64,000 bases of DNA, from contig NZ_JAKRWF010000001.1 in NCBI RefSeq assembly GCF_022352215.1, forward strand, positions 1,054,001 to 1,118,000. The letters are read 5' to 3'. Source of the stretch: Flavihumibacter cheonanensis. GTDB taxonomy: Bacteria; Bacteroidota; Bacteroidia; Chitinophagales; Chitinophagaceae. The notes under the pieces are model-generated. The model saw only the letters and a program-made list of their open reading frames with translations, was not told where the DNA came from and did not search any database. Within the stretch, counting starts at the first letter, position 1, and the number at the start of each line of letters is the position of its first letter. The position numbers and the translations under genes were made by a program. Below are positions 42,336 to 51,876 of this stretch, in pieces.

Positions 42336-43423
42336 AATCCGGTATAGTCCTGAATTTGCTTTTTCGTAAGGTTAAGTTTTTCATTGGCGGGAGCCTTATA
42401 CCAATCCACTGTCCATTCTACTGCAGTCTTTCCTGATAAACGAGGCCTCCAATTCAACCTGGACTTGGCCTTTGAAATATCCAGCTGAAGCAGTGATGCT
42501 TCATGTTTTTGATGATCATTACTGATATTGGTCCATTTTCCCTGCCCCCATGCGTCCACAAATAATTGCGTGAGTTCGCCAACTGTAAAATGATCGCTTT
42601 TTTCCGGACCAAAATTAAATTCATCAGAATACTCCAGAGGTGACTCATAAAGTAATTGTCCCAAGATAAGGTAACCGGAAATCGGCTCGAGTACATGCTG
42701 CCAGGGCCGTACTGAATCAGGGTTTCTCAACTTGATTTCTTTATTTTCCTGGAGAGCTTTTACAATATCAGGCACAAGGCGATCTTCACTCCAGTCGCCA
42801 CCCCCGAAAACATTTCCTGCTCTTGCTGTTGCTATTGATTTAGTATGAGCAGCATAATTAACCGGATTGTAAAAAGAACTTCTGAAAGACTCTGTAACAA
42901 TTTCCGTACAAGCTTTGCTGGAACTGTAAGGGTCATACCCGCCTAGCGGATCGGATTCTTTATATAATCTTCCATCTTCACTATTCTTGTATACTTTATC
43001 AGTTGTAATCACAACACAAGCACATTTGGAATGTACAGATTTGATGCTTTTTAACAAGTTGGCAGTACCCAGTACATTGGTCTCAATTGTTTCTATTGGA
43101 TTATCGTAAGATGCCCGCACCAATGGTTGTGCCGCCAAATGAAAAATGATATCTGGCTGAAAGGAATAAATGGATTTTTCAAGCGATTCAGCGTTTCTTA
43201 TATCATTTATTTCAGAATCCTGAAACAGTTCGGATGGCAAATAATTAAATAATCCATGATCATATCGAGGTTGCAGTGAATATCCTTTAATGATAGCTCC
43301 TGCTTGTGAGAGCCACATGGATAACCATGCGCCTTTAAAGCCGGTATGACCAGTAATAAACACCTTTTTTGATGAATAAAACCGCATGAGGTCCCTGAAG
43401 TTAGTTATCACCATCTCTTCCAT
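42323..43423 (-). CDS. rfbG: CDP-glucose 4,6-dehydratase
   Basis: The 366-residue extended SDR converts CDP-glucose to CDP-4-keto-6-deoxyglucose. It has TGHTGFKGAWL at residues 21-31 (the GxxGxxG motif with the KG typical of RfbG), HLAAQPLVRASY, TTDKVYKN, and catalytic YDPYSSSK (Tyr and Lys). ARAGNVFGGGDWS and VRPWQHVLEP are also signatures of this enzyme. The start overlaps the rfbF stop by 16 nt, so both are expressed together. It does not resemble dTDP-glucose dehydratase (RmlB) in the KG and GGDW motifs. Confidence 0.93.
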   Translation of the reverse strand: MEEMVITNFRDLMRFYSSKKVFITGHTGFKGAWLSMWLSQAGAIIKGYSLQPRYDHGLFNYLPSELFQDSEINDIRNAESLEKSIYSFQPDIIFHLAAQPLVRASYDNPIETIETNVLGTANLLKSIKSVHSKCACVVITTDKVYKNSEDGRLYKESDPLGGYDPYSSSKACTEIVTESFRSSFYNPVNYAAHTKSIATARAGNVFGGGDWSEDRLVPDIVKALQENKEIKLRNPDSVRPWQHVLEPISGYLILGQLLYESPLEYSDEFNFGPEKSDHFTVGELTQLFVDAWGQGKWTNISNDHQKHEASLLQLDISKAKSRLNWRPRLSGKTAVEWTVDWYKAPANEKLNLTKKQIQDYTGLWNL

Positions 43424-44184
43424 AAGGCATTATTACTTTCCCAAAGATTTTCCAGTTCAATTTTATCTCTCAAAGCATCCATGCATTTCCAGAAACCAGT
43501 ATGGCGATAAGCAACCAGTTCGCCATCTTTTGTGAGATTTTCCATTGGTGCATCTTCCCACATCACATTATCCATATCATCTGCCAGGTATTCAAAAACA
43601 GACGGCTTTAGAACAAAAAAACCACCGTTGATCCATTTGCCATCACCTGTTGGTTTTTCTTTAAAATTCATTACTACACCGGCAGGATCAATAGTCATAC
43701 CACCAAACCTGGCCTCCGGCTGAACAGCTGTTACTGTAGCTATTTTATTATGGGATTTATGGAAGTCTACCAGTTTCAAAAGGTCAACATCAGCAACTCC
43801 ATCACCATAAGTAAGCAGGAAGTCCTCATTATCCAGGTATTGTCTGATTCTTTTTAGTCGTCCTGCAGTTTTGGTATTCAAACCAGTATCTACCAACGTG
43901 ACCTTAAACGACTCCGCATTGGTAAAGTGAACATCTACCTTGTTATTTTTCAACTCAATGGTAATATCTGAATTATGCAAGTAATAGTGCATAAAGTACT
44001 CTTTAATTACATACCCCTTATATCCCAGACAAATGATGAATTCATTGAAACCGTTGCTTTCATAGATCTTCATAATATGCCAAAGAATAGGACGACCACC
44101 AATTTCCACCATCGGCTTTGGTCGCGTTTCCGTTTCTTCAGATATCCTGGTTCCAAGACCACCTGCAAAAATCACAACTTTCAT
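43408..44184 (-). CDS. rfbF: Glucose-1-phosphate cytidylyltransferase
   Basis: First gene of the operon, 258 residues. It makes CDP-glucose from CTP and glucose-1-phosphate. The N-terminal signature is FAGGLGTRISEETETRPKP, with MVEIGGRPILWHIMKIY just after. Also seen are CLGYKGYVIKEYF, LLTYGDGVADVD (metal-binding Asp) and NGGFFVLKP. These match RfbF rather than RmlA. The 214-nt AT-rich gap to the divergent flippase gene must hold its promoter, but I could not pick out a clear consensus. Confidence 0.93.
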   Translation of the reverse strand: MKVVIFAGGLGTRISEETETRPKPMVEIGGRPILWHIMKIYESNGFNEFIICLGYKGYVIKEYFMHYYLHNSDITIELKNNKVDVHFTNAESFKVTLVDTGLNTKTAGRLKRIRQYLDNEDFLLTYGDGVADVDLLKLVDFHKSHNKIATVTAVQPEARFGGMTIDPAGVVMNFKEKPTGDGKWINGGFFVLKPSVFEYLADDMDNVMWEDAPMENLTKDGELVAYRHTGFWKCMDALRDKIELENLWESNNALWKRW

Positions 44185-44398
44185 TAAATATAAAATTAAT
44201 ATATACGGCTAATTCGTTTACAAGATTACGTGTGTTATTAGAATTTACGTTACCAGTCTTTGAAATAAATTTCAACTCTACAACTTATTTAATTTCAATG
44301 TAATATAGATTCAATTTGCTAATATTATATTTCGAATCCAGTCAGTTTGACTTATTACATTACTTTAGAGGATTTTAATAGCATTTAAGTTCTATTGA

Positions 44399-45886
44399 AT
44401 GGGTTTAATCAAACAGCAAAGCATCAAGTCATCTATCCTAATCTACATTGGATTCGCATTTGGTGCTGTAAATATGTTGATTTTAGGCCCAAAGATACTG
44501 GGACCGGAACTTTTAGGACTAACCAGGATCATTACCGATGCCGGTATTACACTTGCTACACTTTCAACTTTTGGCACTATTCCGGTTATTTATAAGTTTT
44601 TCCCGTTTTATAACGATTATCTCAGTTCCAAAAAAAGTGATTTACCAGCTATTACCGGATTCATCTGCCTGAGTGGCTTTATTTTGGTATGTATTATTGG
44701 ATATTTTAGTCAGGATATCATTGTTAGGAAATACTCAGAAAAGTCTCCCTTATTTGTAGAATATAGTTATCTGGTTTACCCGTTCAGTTTTTTTATGTTA
44801 GCATTTATGTGGCTGGAAAGTTTTGGCTGGTCATTCAGGTTAAGTGTTCTTACGAATGGCTTAAGGGAGATCCTTCCAAGAATATTTTTTACCATTCTTA
44901 CTCTACTGCTGTCCGTTTCCTTTTTGTCTGAGCAACAATACCTTCTCTTCTTTTCTTTTTCCTATTTGTTATCGGGTGTTTTATTGTATCGTTTTTTGAG
45001 GAAATCAGGCAAGTTTGCCTTTACTTTTAAATTAAGTAATGTAACAAGAAGGCTTAAACCCAGAATGGTAAATTTTGGGTTGTTTATTTTTGGCGCTCAT
45101 TTTTTAAATCTGCTAGCAAGAACTATTGACACGTTTATTCTCGCTTCCGTAAGTAAAGGGGGCCTTGCAGATGCAGCCATTTTTACAATTGCTACCTATG
45201 TAGTTACTTTAATGGAAGTGCCTCAGCGAAGTCTGAATTCTGTTACCATTCCTATTTTGGCCGATGCCTGGAAGAACAGGGATTTGCCCAAAATTTCAAG
45301 TATTTACAATAAAAGTGTCAGTAATTTGTTGGTCATTGGATTGGCAATGCTGATTCTATTTGTATTGAATAGCGGTAATCTTGAACAATTCCTGGGAGAT
45401 AAATTTTACGGTGTCAGTTTCGCAATTCTGATCATTGGAATTGGAAAATTGATTGATCTCGGAACCGGCGCTAATACGCAAATACTGGGAACTTCCAGTT
45501 ACTGGAAAGTTGACTTCACAACTACAGCGATTTATACACTACTTGCACTGCCTTTGAACTACGTTTTAATAAGTAAATATGGTATTAAAGGAGCGGCTTA
45601 CTCTTCCCTGATCTCAATTTGTTTTTATAACCTAATGAGATTCGGATTTTTATATTATAAATTTAAACTCCAGCCCTATACTTTAAAAAATTTATTGGTG
45701 GTTGTAATAGCTTTTGTTTGTGGGCTTTGCGCTTATTTGCTGCCATTTATGCTGAATATTTATATTGATTCCATTATCAGATCTGTTCTATTCATCCTTT
45801 TGTTCATTCCTGTCATTTATCGTTTTAACATCTCGGAAGAGATTAATACATCTATTACCTCGATGCTGAAGAGAGTAAAAAAATAA
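44399..45886 (+). CDS. Wzx-like polysaccharide flippase (MOP superfamily)
   Basis: A 495-residue integral membrane protein with about twelve to fourteen helices and few charged stretches, of the oligosaccharide flippase type. The N-terminus has NMLILGPKILGPELLGLTRII, and mid-protein LLARTIDTFILASVSKGGLADAAIF and MEVPQRSLNSVTIPIL are typical. It should flip lipid-linked oligosaccharide made by the adjacent operon. It is divergent from rfbF. No wzy or wzz gene is seen. A bidirectional terminator follows. Confidence 0.88.
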   Translation: MGLIKQQSIKSSILIYIGFAFGAVNMLILGPKILGPELLGLTRIITDAGITLATLSTFGTIPVIYKFFPFYNDYLSSKKSDLPAITGFICLSGFILVCIIGYFSQDIIVRKYSEKSPLFVEYSYLVYPFSFFMLAFMWLESFGWSFRLSVLTNGLREILPRIFFTILTLLLSVSFLSEQQYLLFFSFSYLLSGVLLYRFLRKSGKFAFTFKLSNVTRRLKPRMVNFGLFIFGAHFLNLLARTIDTFILASVSKGGLADAAIFTIATYVVTLMEVPQRSLNSVTIPILADAWKNRDLPKISSIYNKSVSNLLVIGLAMLILFVLNSGNLEQFLGDKFYGVSFAILIIGIGKLIDLGTGANTQILGTSSYWKVDFTTTAIYTLLALPLNYVLISKYGIKGAAYSSLISICFYNLMRFGFLYYKFKLQPYTLKNLLVVVIAFVCGLCAYLLPFMLNIYIDSIIRSVLFILLFIPVIYRFNISEEINTSITSMLKRVKK

Positions 45887-45918
45887 ACTCCGGCAACTTC
45901 TGAGCTACCGGAGTTTTT
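45885..45918. terminator. Bidirectional terminator between the flippase and LamG genes
   Basis: Arms AACTCCGG (45886-45893) and CCGGAGTT (45908-45915) enclose a 14-nt loop. A T run follows on the plus strand and an A-rich stretch precedes it, which gives a T run for the minus strand too. Confidence 0.8.
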
Positions 45919-45938
45919 GAAATTATATGAGTACCAGC

Positions 45939-47159
45939 TTAGTTTTTGGGTATCATCTCACCATATGTGCCATATGGTATATCATAGAAAACATATTGAT
46001 CTTCAGTAAGCGTAATAATGGTCGATGCATGTACCTGACCATTTTCAACAGATCTCACTTTTGTTTCATTTTCTATAAAGCTCCAGGTACCTGTTTGTGT
46101 AATCCCATTCAAGTCAACTCTTGAGAATGTTCCATTACTTCTGAAATTTATGTAATCACCCGACAGGTTGAGGGCATTATTTGCCATACCTCTTTTATAC
46201 AGTAGTCTTGCGAATTGGCTACCAACCTGATCATAGTATTCGTTGTAAATCCAGGTTTTTGATGTCAGAAGGTCGGTTTTGGTCTTCTCAACATAAGTTG
46301 GAGATTTATCACAACTACTCAGGTAATTCATTTCCTTAGCGCTAAGCACTCTTGAATAAATCCGAATATTATCCATTTTACCATTAAATGACTGCTTGTC
46401 ACCATTCCACCAGGAGCCAAGGATAAACTCTCCATTATTGCAGAAATTAAGATTTTGAGCTGTATGTGTAATGGAATCTACCACAACACCATTTATATAA
46501 AGCTTCATCTTCTTATTTTCATGAGTAATTCCAATATGGTACCACTGATAATAATTCAGGACTCCATTCTGCTTGGCCTTAAAGCTTCCTGATGGCTCTG
46601 CATTACATATGTCTGCTTGATTCTGAGTAACTGAAAAGCGCATTTTATCACCGTCAATTACAGCATCATAACCTACATTGAAAGTTGCTCCATTAGCTGT
46701 GGCATAATCCTGTTTACCAAACATCAAACCTTTGTAATCTTTGGTTAGAACATAAAAAGAAACAGAGAAATTCTGACTGTTGAACTGCTCTCCTTCAGGG
46801 ATGGTTGCGTAACCATTAATTCCATCAAAATTAATTGCTCCTCCAGTTACGCCCCATCTATCATGCGACAAAGCAGCTCCATTCATCAGGTTTAGTTGTC
46901 TACCATTTCCGCTTGAATCAAATGTGGATCCATTGACTGGGAAGTATGCCCATAAGCCTTCATTAATCGTCCTCCTGATTTTTTCCAGTTCAGAAAGGAT
47001 GGTATCTCTAACAATAACAGTATCTCTTAAAGTGTCCGTAACTGTTACGGTATCCCGTATTATTTCGGTTTCTTTTGAGCAGGATGTAGTTGTAACTTGA
47101 TAACTAGTTAATACAAGGAATGTTAAGAAAGTGGATAAGGTTCCGAAAATTTTTTTCAT
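45939..47159 (-). CDS. LamG-domain surface protein, probable lipoprotein
   Basis: A 406-residue exported protein: a hydrophobic signal (residues 3-22) ends at Cys27 in TTTSCSKE, a loose lipobox. Next is a repetitive Asp/Thr/Val stalk (residues 28-57; IIRDTVTVTDTLRDTVIVRDT) and a short helix. A LamG/concanavalin-like fold follows at about 68-275 (INFDGINGYATIPEG, MLYINGV-type KLYINGVVVDS, GKMDNIRIYSRVLSAKE). The remaining 130 residues look like a lipocalin-like stress domain (TGTWSFIENETKVRS). It probably displays a carbohydrate- or protein-binding module on the cell surface. An ATG seven codons upstream also exists. Confidence 0.72.
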   Translation of the reverse strand: MKKIFGTLSTFLTFLVLTSYQVTTTSCSKETEIIRDTVTVTDTLRDTVIVRDTILSELEKIRRTINEGLWAYFPVNGSTFDSSGNGRQLNLMNGAALSHDRWGVTGGAINFDGINGYATIPEGEQFNSQNFSVSFYVLTKDYKGLMFGKQDYATANGATFNVGYDAVIDGDKMRFSVTQNQADICNAEPSGSFKAKQNGVLNYYQWYHIGITHENKKMKLYINGVVVDSITHTAQNLNFCNNGEFILGSWWNGDKQSFNGKMDNIRIYSRVLSAKEMNYLSSCDKSPTYVEKTKTDLLTSKTWIYNEYYDQVGSQFARLLYKRGMANNALNLSGDYINFRSNGTFSRVDLNGITQTGTWSFIENETKVRSVENGQVHASTIITLTEDQYVFYDIPYGTYGEMIPKN

Positions 47160-47177
47160 TAAAAGAGAATTTCCGGA

Positions 47178-47207
47178 CAAAATAGAAAAAAAAGATTACA
47201 ATCCAAA
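47178..47207 (-). promoter_or_regulatory. Promoter of the LamG gene
   Basis: On the minus strand, TTTG (47207-47204), a 19-nt spacer and TATTTTG (47184-47178) lie 18 nt before the LamG start; the -33 part is inside the 3' end of mqnA. The -7 element is one base shorter than TAnnTTTG. Confidence 0.5.
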
Positions 47208-47945
47208 TTGGCTTAGGTATTTTAAATACAGTTCCAGCCCCTCCATCTTCTTTGAATCCAGTTTGTAGTCAATATTTTCTTTATAGTAAGTAAATAAATC
47301 ATATGTTTTATAAGGATATTTTTCTACCACTTCTTCCAATCTATCTAACCCATACCGGTTGGCTTCATTGAATCCCTTTACAAATTCAGGTGCAATTTTT
47401 TTATTAGCTATCCAGGCCGCAAATACAAAGGGTAAACCGGTCATCTCTTTCCAGGCCTGCCCAAGATCAAATACATAGGCAGAATCTTTTCTTTGCTCCA
47501 ATGCCCTGTCTCCTATTACAATTCCGGCAGTGGTTCCTTTGATCTGTCCGCGAAAATCATCCCGGGTATCAATTATTTCCGGATCGATTTTCCAAAACTC
47601 TTTCATCAGTATACGCGCCAACCTTACGGATGTCCTGCTTTGATAATCCAGTAAAACAGTTGAGATTTCTTCCATAGGAACATCCGAAAACAAACCTACC
47701 GATGCCACTTCCCCATCACAGGCGATTCCATAATCACATACGATATGATATTCTTTCAATTTTGGAATGGTTGCAACAGGCACCAGTCCGATATCAACCT
47801 GATCTTCAATCAGCATTTTTGCAACATTGGCCGGATAATCCATTACCAGGTCCAGCTCCTCCTGCATCATTCCTTGCTGCAGGCCATAAATCAAGGGCTT
47901 TGTATTCAGGTATTGTACCGCTCCCACTCTGATTTTTCTGTCCAC
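47196..47945 (-). CDS. mqnA: Chorismate dehydratase MqnA (futalosine menaquinone pathway)
   Basis: The 249-residue protein has a periplasmic-binding-protein fold without a signal peptide. The start IRVGAVQYLNTKPLIYGL matches MqnA (VGxVxYLNTxPL). VDIGLVPVATI, DYQSRTSVRLARIL and AGIVIGDRAL follow. MqnA removes water from chorismate to give 3-[(1-carboxyvinyl)oxy]benzoate, the first step of the futalosine route. The related MqnD usually has a different N-terminal motif, so MqnA is preferred. The start is a GTG; no ATG is near. No other mqn genes are in the window. Confidence 0.9.
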   Translation of the reverse strand: MDRKIRVGAVQYLNTKPLIYGLQQGMMQEELDLVMDYPANVAKMLIEDQVDIGLVPVATIPKLKEYHIVCDYGIACDGEVASVGLFSDVPMEEISTVLLDYQSRTSVRLARILMKEFWKIDPEIIDTRDDFRGQIKGTTAGIVIGDRALEQRKDSAYVFDLGQAWKEMTGLPFVFAAWIANKKIAPEFVKGFNEANRYGLDRLEEVVEKYPYKTYDLFTYYKENIDYKLDSKKMEGLELYLKYLSQFGL

Positions 47946-48010
47946 TCGCTTTGATTTAATTTCGCAAATGTACTGCTAATTCCAGTTTGGAATGGCCAAG
48001 ATAAACAACC

Positions 48011-49354
48011 ATGGAACTTCAATCACTCACTGCCATCTCCCCCATTGATGGCCGCTATCGTAATCAGTTGCAGCAATTAGATGAATATTTTTCTGAATAT
48101 GCCCTGATCAAATACAGGGTCTGGATTGAAATCGAATACTTTCTCTTCCTGGCAGATGCCCGCCTTTTCAAATTGCCTGCTAAAGCAAGAGCCAGTGTAA
48201 AAGCCATTGCTGAAAATTTCAGCGTGGAAGATGCTGCTACTATCAAGGAAACAGAAAAAATCACCAACCACGATGTAAAAGCGGTTGAATATTTCATCAA
48301 ATCCAAACTGGAAACCCTGCAATTGCAAGACCTGAAAGAATGGGTTCACTTCGGACTCACATCCCAGGATATCAACAATACTTCTATTCCTCTTAGCTGG
48401 AAGCAGGCAATGGAATTTGAATACTTGCCTGCCCTGCTAAATCTGACTAATAACCTGCACTCCCTTGCAACCGAATGGAAAAACATTTCCCTGCTGGCGC
48501 GTACACATGGACAGCCTGCCAGTCCTACCAAATTAGGTAAGGAAATCATGGTTTTTGTAGAGCGACTCAAAAACCAGGTGGAACTACTGGTGCAGGTTCC
48601 CTATGCTGCAAAATTCGGCGGTGCTACTGGAAATTTCAATGCTCACTATATCGCCTACCCGAAGAAAAACTGGCTGCAGCTGGGTAACCAGTTTGTGGAA
48701 TCATTGGGATTACAGCGTCAGCAATTCACCACTCAAATTGAGCACTATGACAACCTCGCTGCTCATTTTGATGCTCTCAAACGAATCAATACCATCCTAA
48801 TTGATCTTTGTCGCGATATCTGGACCTATATCTCCATGGATTATTTCAAACAGAAAACCAAAAAAGGAGAAATCGGTTCTTCTGCAATGCCACATAAAGT
48901 AAATCCGATCGACTTTGAAAATGCAGAAGGCAACCTGGGTATGGCTTCCGCAATATTGGAGCATTTAGCTGGCAAACTTCCAATTAGCCGCTTGCAGCGC
49001 GACCTGACCGATTCAACCGTTTTGAGAAATATCGGTGTTCCTTTTGCTCATATCATACTAGCCATCCGATCCATTGAAAAAGGATTGGGTAAACTGGTTC
49101 TGAATGAAAAGAAAATACAGGACGATCTCGAAGCCAACTGGGCGGTAGTTGCTGAAGCCATTCAAACCATTCTGCGCAGGGAAAATTATCCCAACCCATA
49201 CGAAGCATTGAAAGAGCTCACAAGAGGTAAGGCGGCTATTGACAAAAAGGCGATTCACAGTTTTATCAGAAGCCTGAAAATAAGCTCAGAACTGAAAAAG
49301 GAATTACTGGCGATTACACCTTCCAACTATACAGGAAAAACGCCCGACTACTAA
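48011..49354 (+). CDS. purB: Adenylosuccinate lyase
   Basis: PurB acts twice in purine synthesis (SAICAR to AICAR, adenylosuccinate to AMP). The 447-residue protein opens LTAISPIDGRYRNQL, with an E. coli-type N-terminus. It has LARTHGQPASPTKLGKE (catalytic His region) and the fumarase-superfamily signature GSSAMPHKVNPIDFE near residue 290, with the catalytic serine in the GSS loop. It is full length. The gene is divergent from mqnA. Its 3' end runs into a strong hairpin shared with prfC. Confidence 0.95.
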   Translation: MELQSLTAISPIDGRYRNQLQQLDEYFSEYALIKYRVWIEIEYFLFLADARLFKLPAKARASVKAIAENFSVEDAATIKETEKITNHDVKAVEYFIKSKLETLQLQDLKEWVHFGLTSQDINNTSIPLSWKQAMEFEYLPALLNLTNNLHSLATEWKNISLLARTHGQPASPTKLGKEIMVFVERLKNQVELLVQVPYAAKFGGATGNFNAHYIAYPKKNWLQLGNQFVESLGLQRQQFTTQIEHYDNLAAHFDALKRINTILIDLCRDIWTYISMDYFKQKTKKGEIGSSAMPHKVNPIDFENAEGNLGMASAILEHLAGKLPISRLQRDLTDSTVLRNIGVPFAHIILAIRSIEKGLGKLVLNEKKIQDDLEANWAVVAEAIQTILRRENYPNPYEALKELTRGKAAIDKKAIHSFIRSLKISSELKKELLAITPSNYTGKTPDY

Positions 49355-49367
49355 GTAGACGGGCGTT
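49336..49367 (-). terminator. Terminator of prfC, overlapping the 3' end of purB
   Basis: Arms AACGCCCG (49339-49346) and CGGGCGTT (49360-49367), with inner CTACT/AGTAG pairing, make a long hairpin. On the minus strand it is followed by five T. On the plus strand there is only a weak T run. The first arm lies in the last codons of purB. Confidence 0.8.
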
Positions 49368-49371
49368 GCCT

Positions 49372-50964
49372 TTAATCTGTTTTATGGATTTCGGACGTGA
49401 AATGAAATTCGATATCCGGGTTATTGGTTCGCTCTGTATTCAGGAACCATTCACTCTGCGCTAAATAAACCAGGTGCCCATCTTTATCCTCGGCAATATT
49501 GGCTGATTTAAAGCGTGTGAATTCTTTCAGTTTTTCTGGGTTCTTACTGGTTATCCAGCAGGCTTTATAATAAGGCTGGGCGCGGAATTCAACCGATGCG
49601 CCATATTCCTGTAACAACCGGTATTGAATTACTTCAAACTGCAATTCTCCCACACATCCAATGATCTTCTTATTGCCACCGAACTGGGTAAACAGTTGCG
49701 CCACCCCTTCATCCGTCAATTGCAGCAGCCCTTTCTCCAGCTGTTTGGTCTTCATCGGATCCTTATTGATTACTTCCTTGAAGATTTCAGGAGAAAAGGA
49801 GGGAATCCCGGTAAAATAAAATTCTTCTCCTTCGGTTAGGGTATCACCAATTTTAAAGTTGCCGGTATCAAATAAACCTACCACATCACCTGGATAGGCT
49901 TCTTCAATTACATCCTTGCTGCGCGCCAAAAAACTGTACGGGTTATTAAAGCGTACATCCTTATCCAGCCGAACGTGATGGAAATATTTATTGCGTTCAA
50001 ACTTACCGGAGCAAACTCTTAAAAAGGCGATCCGGTCGCGGTGCTTGGGGTCCAGGTTGGCATGAATCTTAAAAATAAACCCACTGAATTTATCTTCGTC
50101 AACAGCCACAGGCCGTTTGGTGGTTTCCCTGTCGCGCGGGATGGGCGCAATCCGGATAAACGTATCCAGCATTTCTTTCACCCCGAAATTATTTACAGCA
50201 CTTCCGAAAAATACGGGAGCTACTTTCCCCTGCAGATAATCCTCCACTACCAGTTCTCCATGTACACCATCCACCAGTTCCACATCTTCCCGGAGGGTAG
50301 CAGCATCGCGTTCACCTAATTTTTCATCCAAGACCGGATCAGCAAGATCACTGATCTGAACAATATCACTCTCATCTGCCCTTGTATTGGCCGTGAATAA
50401 GCGAAGATTTTTTTCTGCCAGGTTATATACTCCTTTGAAATCCTTGCCACTATTGATGGGCCAGGTCATGGGATGCAGATGAATGGATAATTCTTTTTCG
50501 ATTTCTTCCAGCAGTTCAAACCGGTTTTTACCATCCCGGTCCATTTTATTAATGAACACAATAACAGGGGTATCCCGCATTCTGCAGACTTCCATCAGCC
50601 GGCGGGTCTGGTCTTCCACCCCATTCACACTATCCACCACCAGGATAACACTGTCCACAGCTGTCAGCGTACGATAGGTATCTTCCGCGAAATCCTTGTG
50701 GCCGGGAGTATCCAGCAGGTTGATCAGGATGCCTTTGTATTCAAAGGTCATAACCGAAGTGGCCACCGAGATACCTCTCTGACGTTCGATTTCCATGAAG
50801 TCGGAGGTCGCATGTTTTTTGATCTTATTGCTCTTAACCGCTCCTGCAGTCTGGATTGCACCACCAAATAACAGCAGTTTCTCTGTCAGGGTAGTTTTAC
50901 CGGCATCCGGGTGTGATATAATGGCGAAGGTTCTCCTTCTCTCAATCTCGGTCTGATATTTCAT
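49372..50964 (-). CDS. prfC: Peptide chain release factor 3
   Basis: RF3 is the GTPase that recycles RF1 and RF2 from the ribosome. The 530-residue protein has G1 [13 protein letters not shown] near residue 17-29, G2/switch with [13 protein letters not shown]3 DTPGHKDF, and G4 FINKMDRDG. The domain-II-III region contains [13 protein letters not shown], typical of PrfC. Length matches the E. coli protein (529). A TACCTTTG element lies 8 nt before the ATG, so the mRNA is probably almost leaderless. Confidence 0.95.
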   Translation of the reverse strand: MKYQTEIERRRTFAIISHPDAGKTTLTEKLLLFGGAIQTAGAVKSNKIKKHATSDFMEIERQRGISVATSVMTFEYKGILINLLDTPGHKDFAEDTYRTLTAVDSVILVVDSVNGVEDQTRRLMEVCRMRDTPVIVFINKMDRDGKNRFELLEEIEKELSIHLHPMTWPINSGKDFKGVYNLAEKNLRLFTANTRADESDIVQISDLADPVLDEKLGERDAATLREDVELVDGVHGELVVEDYLQGKVAPVFFGSAVNNFGVKEMLDTFIRIAPIPRDRETTKRPVAVDEDKFSGFIFKIHANLDPKHRDRIAFLRVCSGKFERNKYFHHVRLDKDVRFNNPYSFLARSKDVIEEAYPGDVVGLFDTGNFKIGDTLTEGEEFYFTGIPSFSPEIFKEVINKDPMKTKQLEKGLLQLTDEGVAQLFTQFGGNKKIIGCVGELQFEVIQYRLLQEYGASVEFRAQPYYKACWITSKNPEKLKEFTRFKSANIAEDKDGHLVYLAQSEWFLNTERTNNPDIEFHFTSEIHKTD

Positions 50965-50972
50965 AACGGGCG

Positions 50973-50980
50973 CAAAGGTA
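50973..50980 (-). promoter_or_regulatory. prfC promoter element TACCTTTG
   Basis: An exact TAnnTTTG match on the minus strand ends 8 nt before the prfC ATG. The layout is nearly the same as that of mtaB (7 nt). Confidence 0.55.
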
Positions 50981-51035
50981 CAATTATGGGTGCTTTATGC
51001 TGACATTTTATATATATTTAGACAAACTATTACGC

Positions 51036-51857
51036 ATGAAAACCTGGTTGTTACCCATCGATTTTTCCGAAACTTCCAAAAATGCAGCCCGTTATGCGGT
51101 TGCCCTTGCCAATGAAACCCCTGATGTGAAGCTGGTTCTTTACCATGTTTTCGGAAAAATTGCTGCCGGATCCGATGGCACCCCCCTGGACCTTTCCAAT
51201 ACCACCCGGAAAGACATAGCTGAGATCGCCATGAACAACCTGATCAGTGAACTCGCGCACAGTTCCCCTATTGAAGTAGTGGCAGAAGAAGGAGAATCCC
51301 TGACTGAGAACCTGGCGCGATATGTTCGCCATAATGGTGCCGACCTGGTGGTAATGGGACTCACAGGCGCCTCCCGCATTGAACAACTCCTGATGGGTAC
51401 CAATGCCCTGAACATGGCGCATGCTGCAGTTTGCCCTGTGCTGATTGTACCCCCGCAGGCCAGTTATAGCCCGGTTAAAAATATTCTGTTTGCCACAGAT
51501 ATGAAAAATGTAAAACAAACCACCCCCATCAAAGCCCTCCGCTCGGTGGTATCCATTTTCAATGCGAAGCTGCATGTCGTAAATGTGGATGCCGATCATT
51601 ATGTGGAACTGACCGAAGAATACAAGGCCGAACGTGCCAATATGGAGTCTATCCTGGATGGATTTAATCCCGATTATTATTTTGTCCGGATCAACGATTT
51701 CCTGGATGCCGTTCAAACCTTTGTGGAGGATAAAAAAATCGATGTCATCATTACGGTTCCCAGAAAGCACAGCTTCCTGTCCTCCTTATTCAAACCCAGC
51801 CATACGCGGAAACTGCTCTACCATACCCATGTTCCGCTGATCGCCATCCATGAATAA
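51036..51857 (+). CDS. Universal stress protein with two UspA domains
   Basis: A 273-residue tandem UspA protein. The first domain (about 1-145) begins TWLLPIDFSETSKNAARYA and has the ATP-binding type motif VVMGLTGASRIEQLLMGTNALNMAH (GxxGx9GS/T-like, with LMGTNA). The second (about 150-273) starts VKNILFATDMKNV and ends FKPSHTRKLLYHTHVPLIAIHE; its glycine loop is degenerate, so it may not bind ATP. The frame opens at an ATG at 50997, but the ATG at 51036 fits the domain start. It is divergent from prfC. Confidence 0.87.
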   Translation: MKTWLLPIDFSETSKNAARYAVALANETPDVKLVLYHVFGKIAAGSDGTPLDLSNTTRKDIAEIAMNNLISELAHSSPIEVVAEEGESLTENLARYVRHNGADLVVMGLTGASRIEQLLMGTNALNMAHAAVCPVLIVPPQASYSPVKNILFATDMKNVKQTTPIKALRSVVSIFNAKLHVVNVDADHYVELTEEYKAERANMESILDGFNPDYYFVRINDFLDAVQTFVEDKKIDVIITVPRKHSFLSSLFKPSHTRKLLYHTHVPLIAIHE

Positions 51858-51876
51858 GGATTCGTTTTAATTTCAT

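Noticed and set aside
36021-44184. 3,6-dideoxyhexose (abequose/paratose-type) pathway
   Set aside because: The required CDP-4-keto-6-deoxyglucose 3-dehydrase (RfbH/DdhC) is absent; a C-methyltransferase occupies its place.
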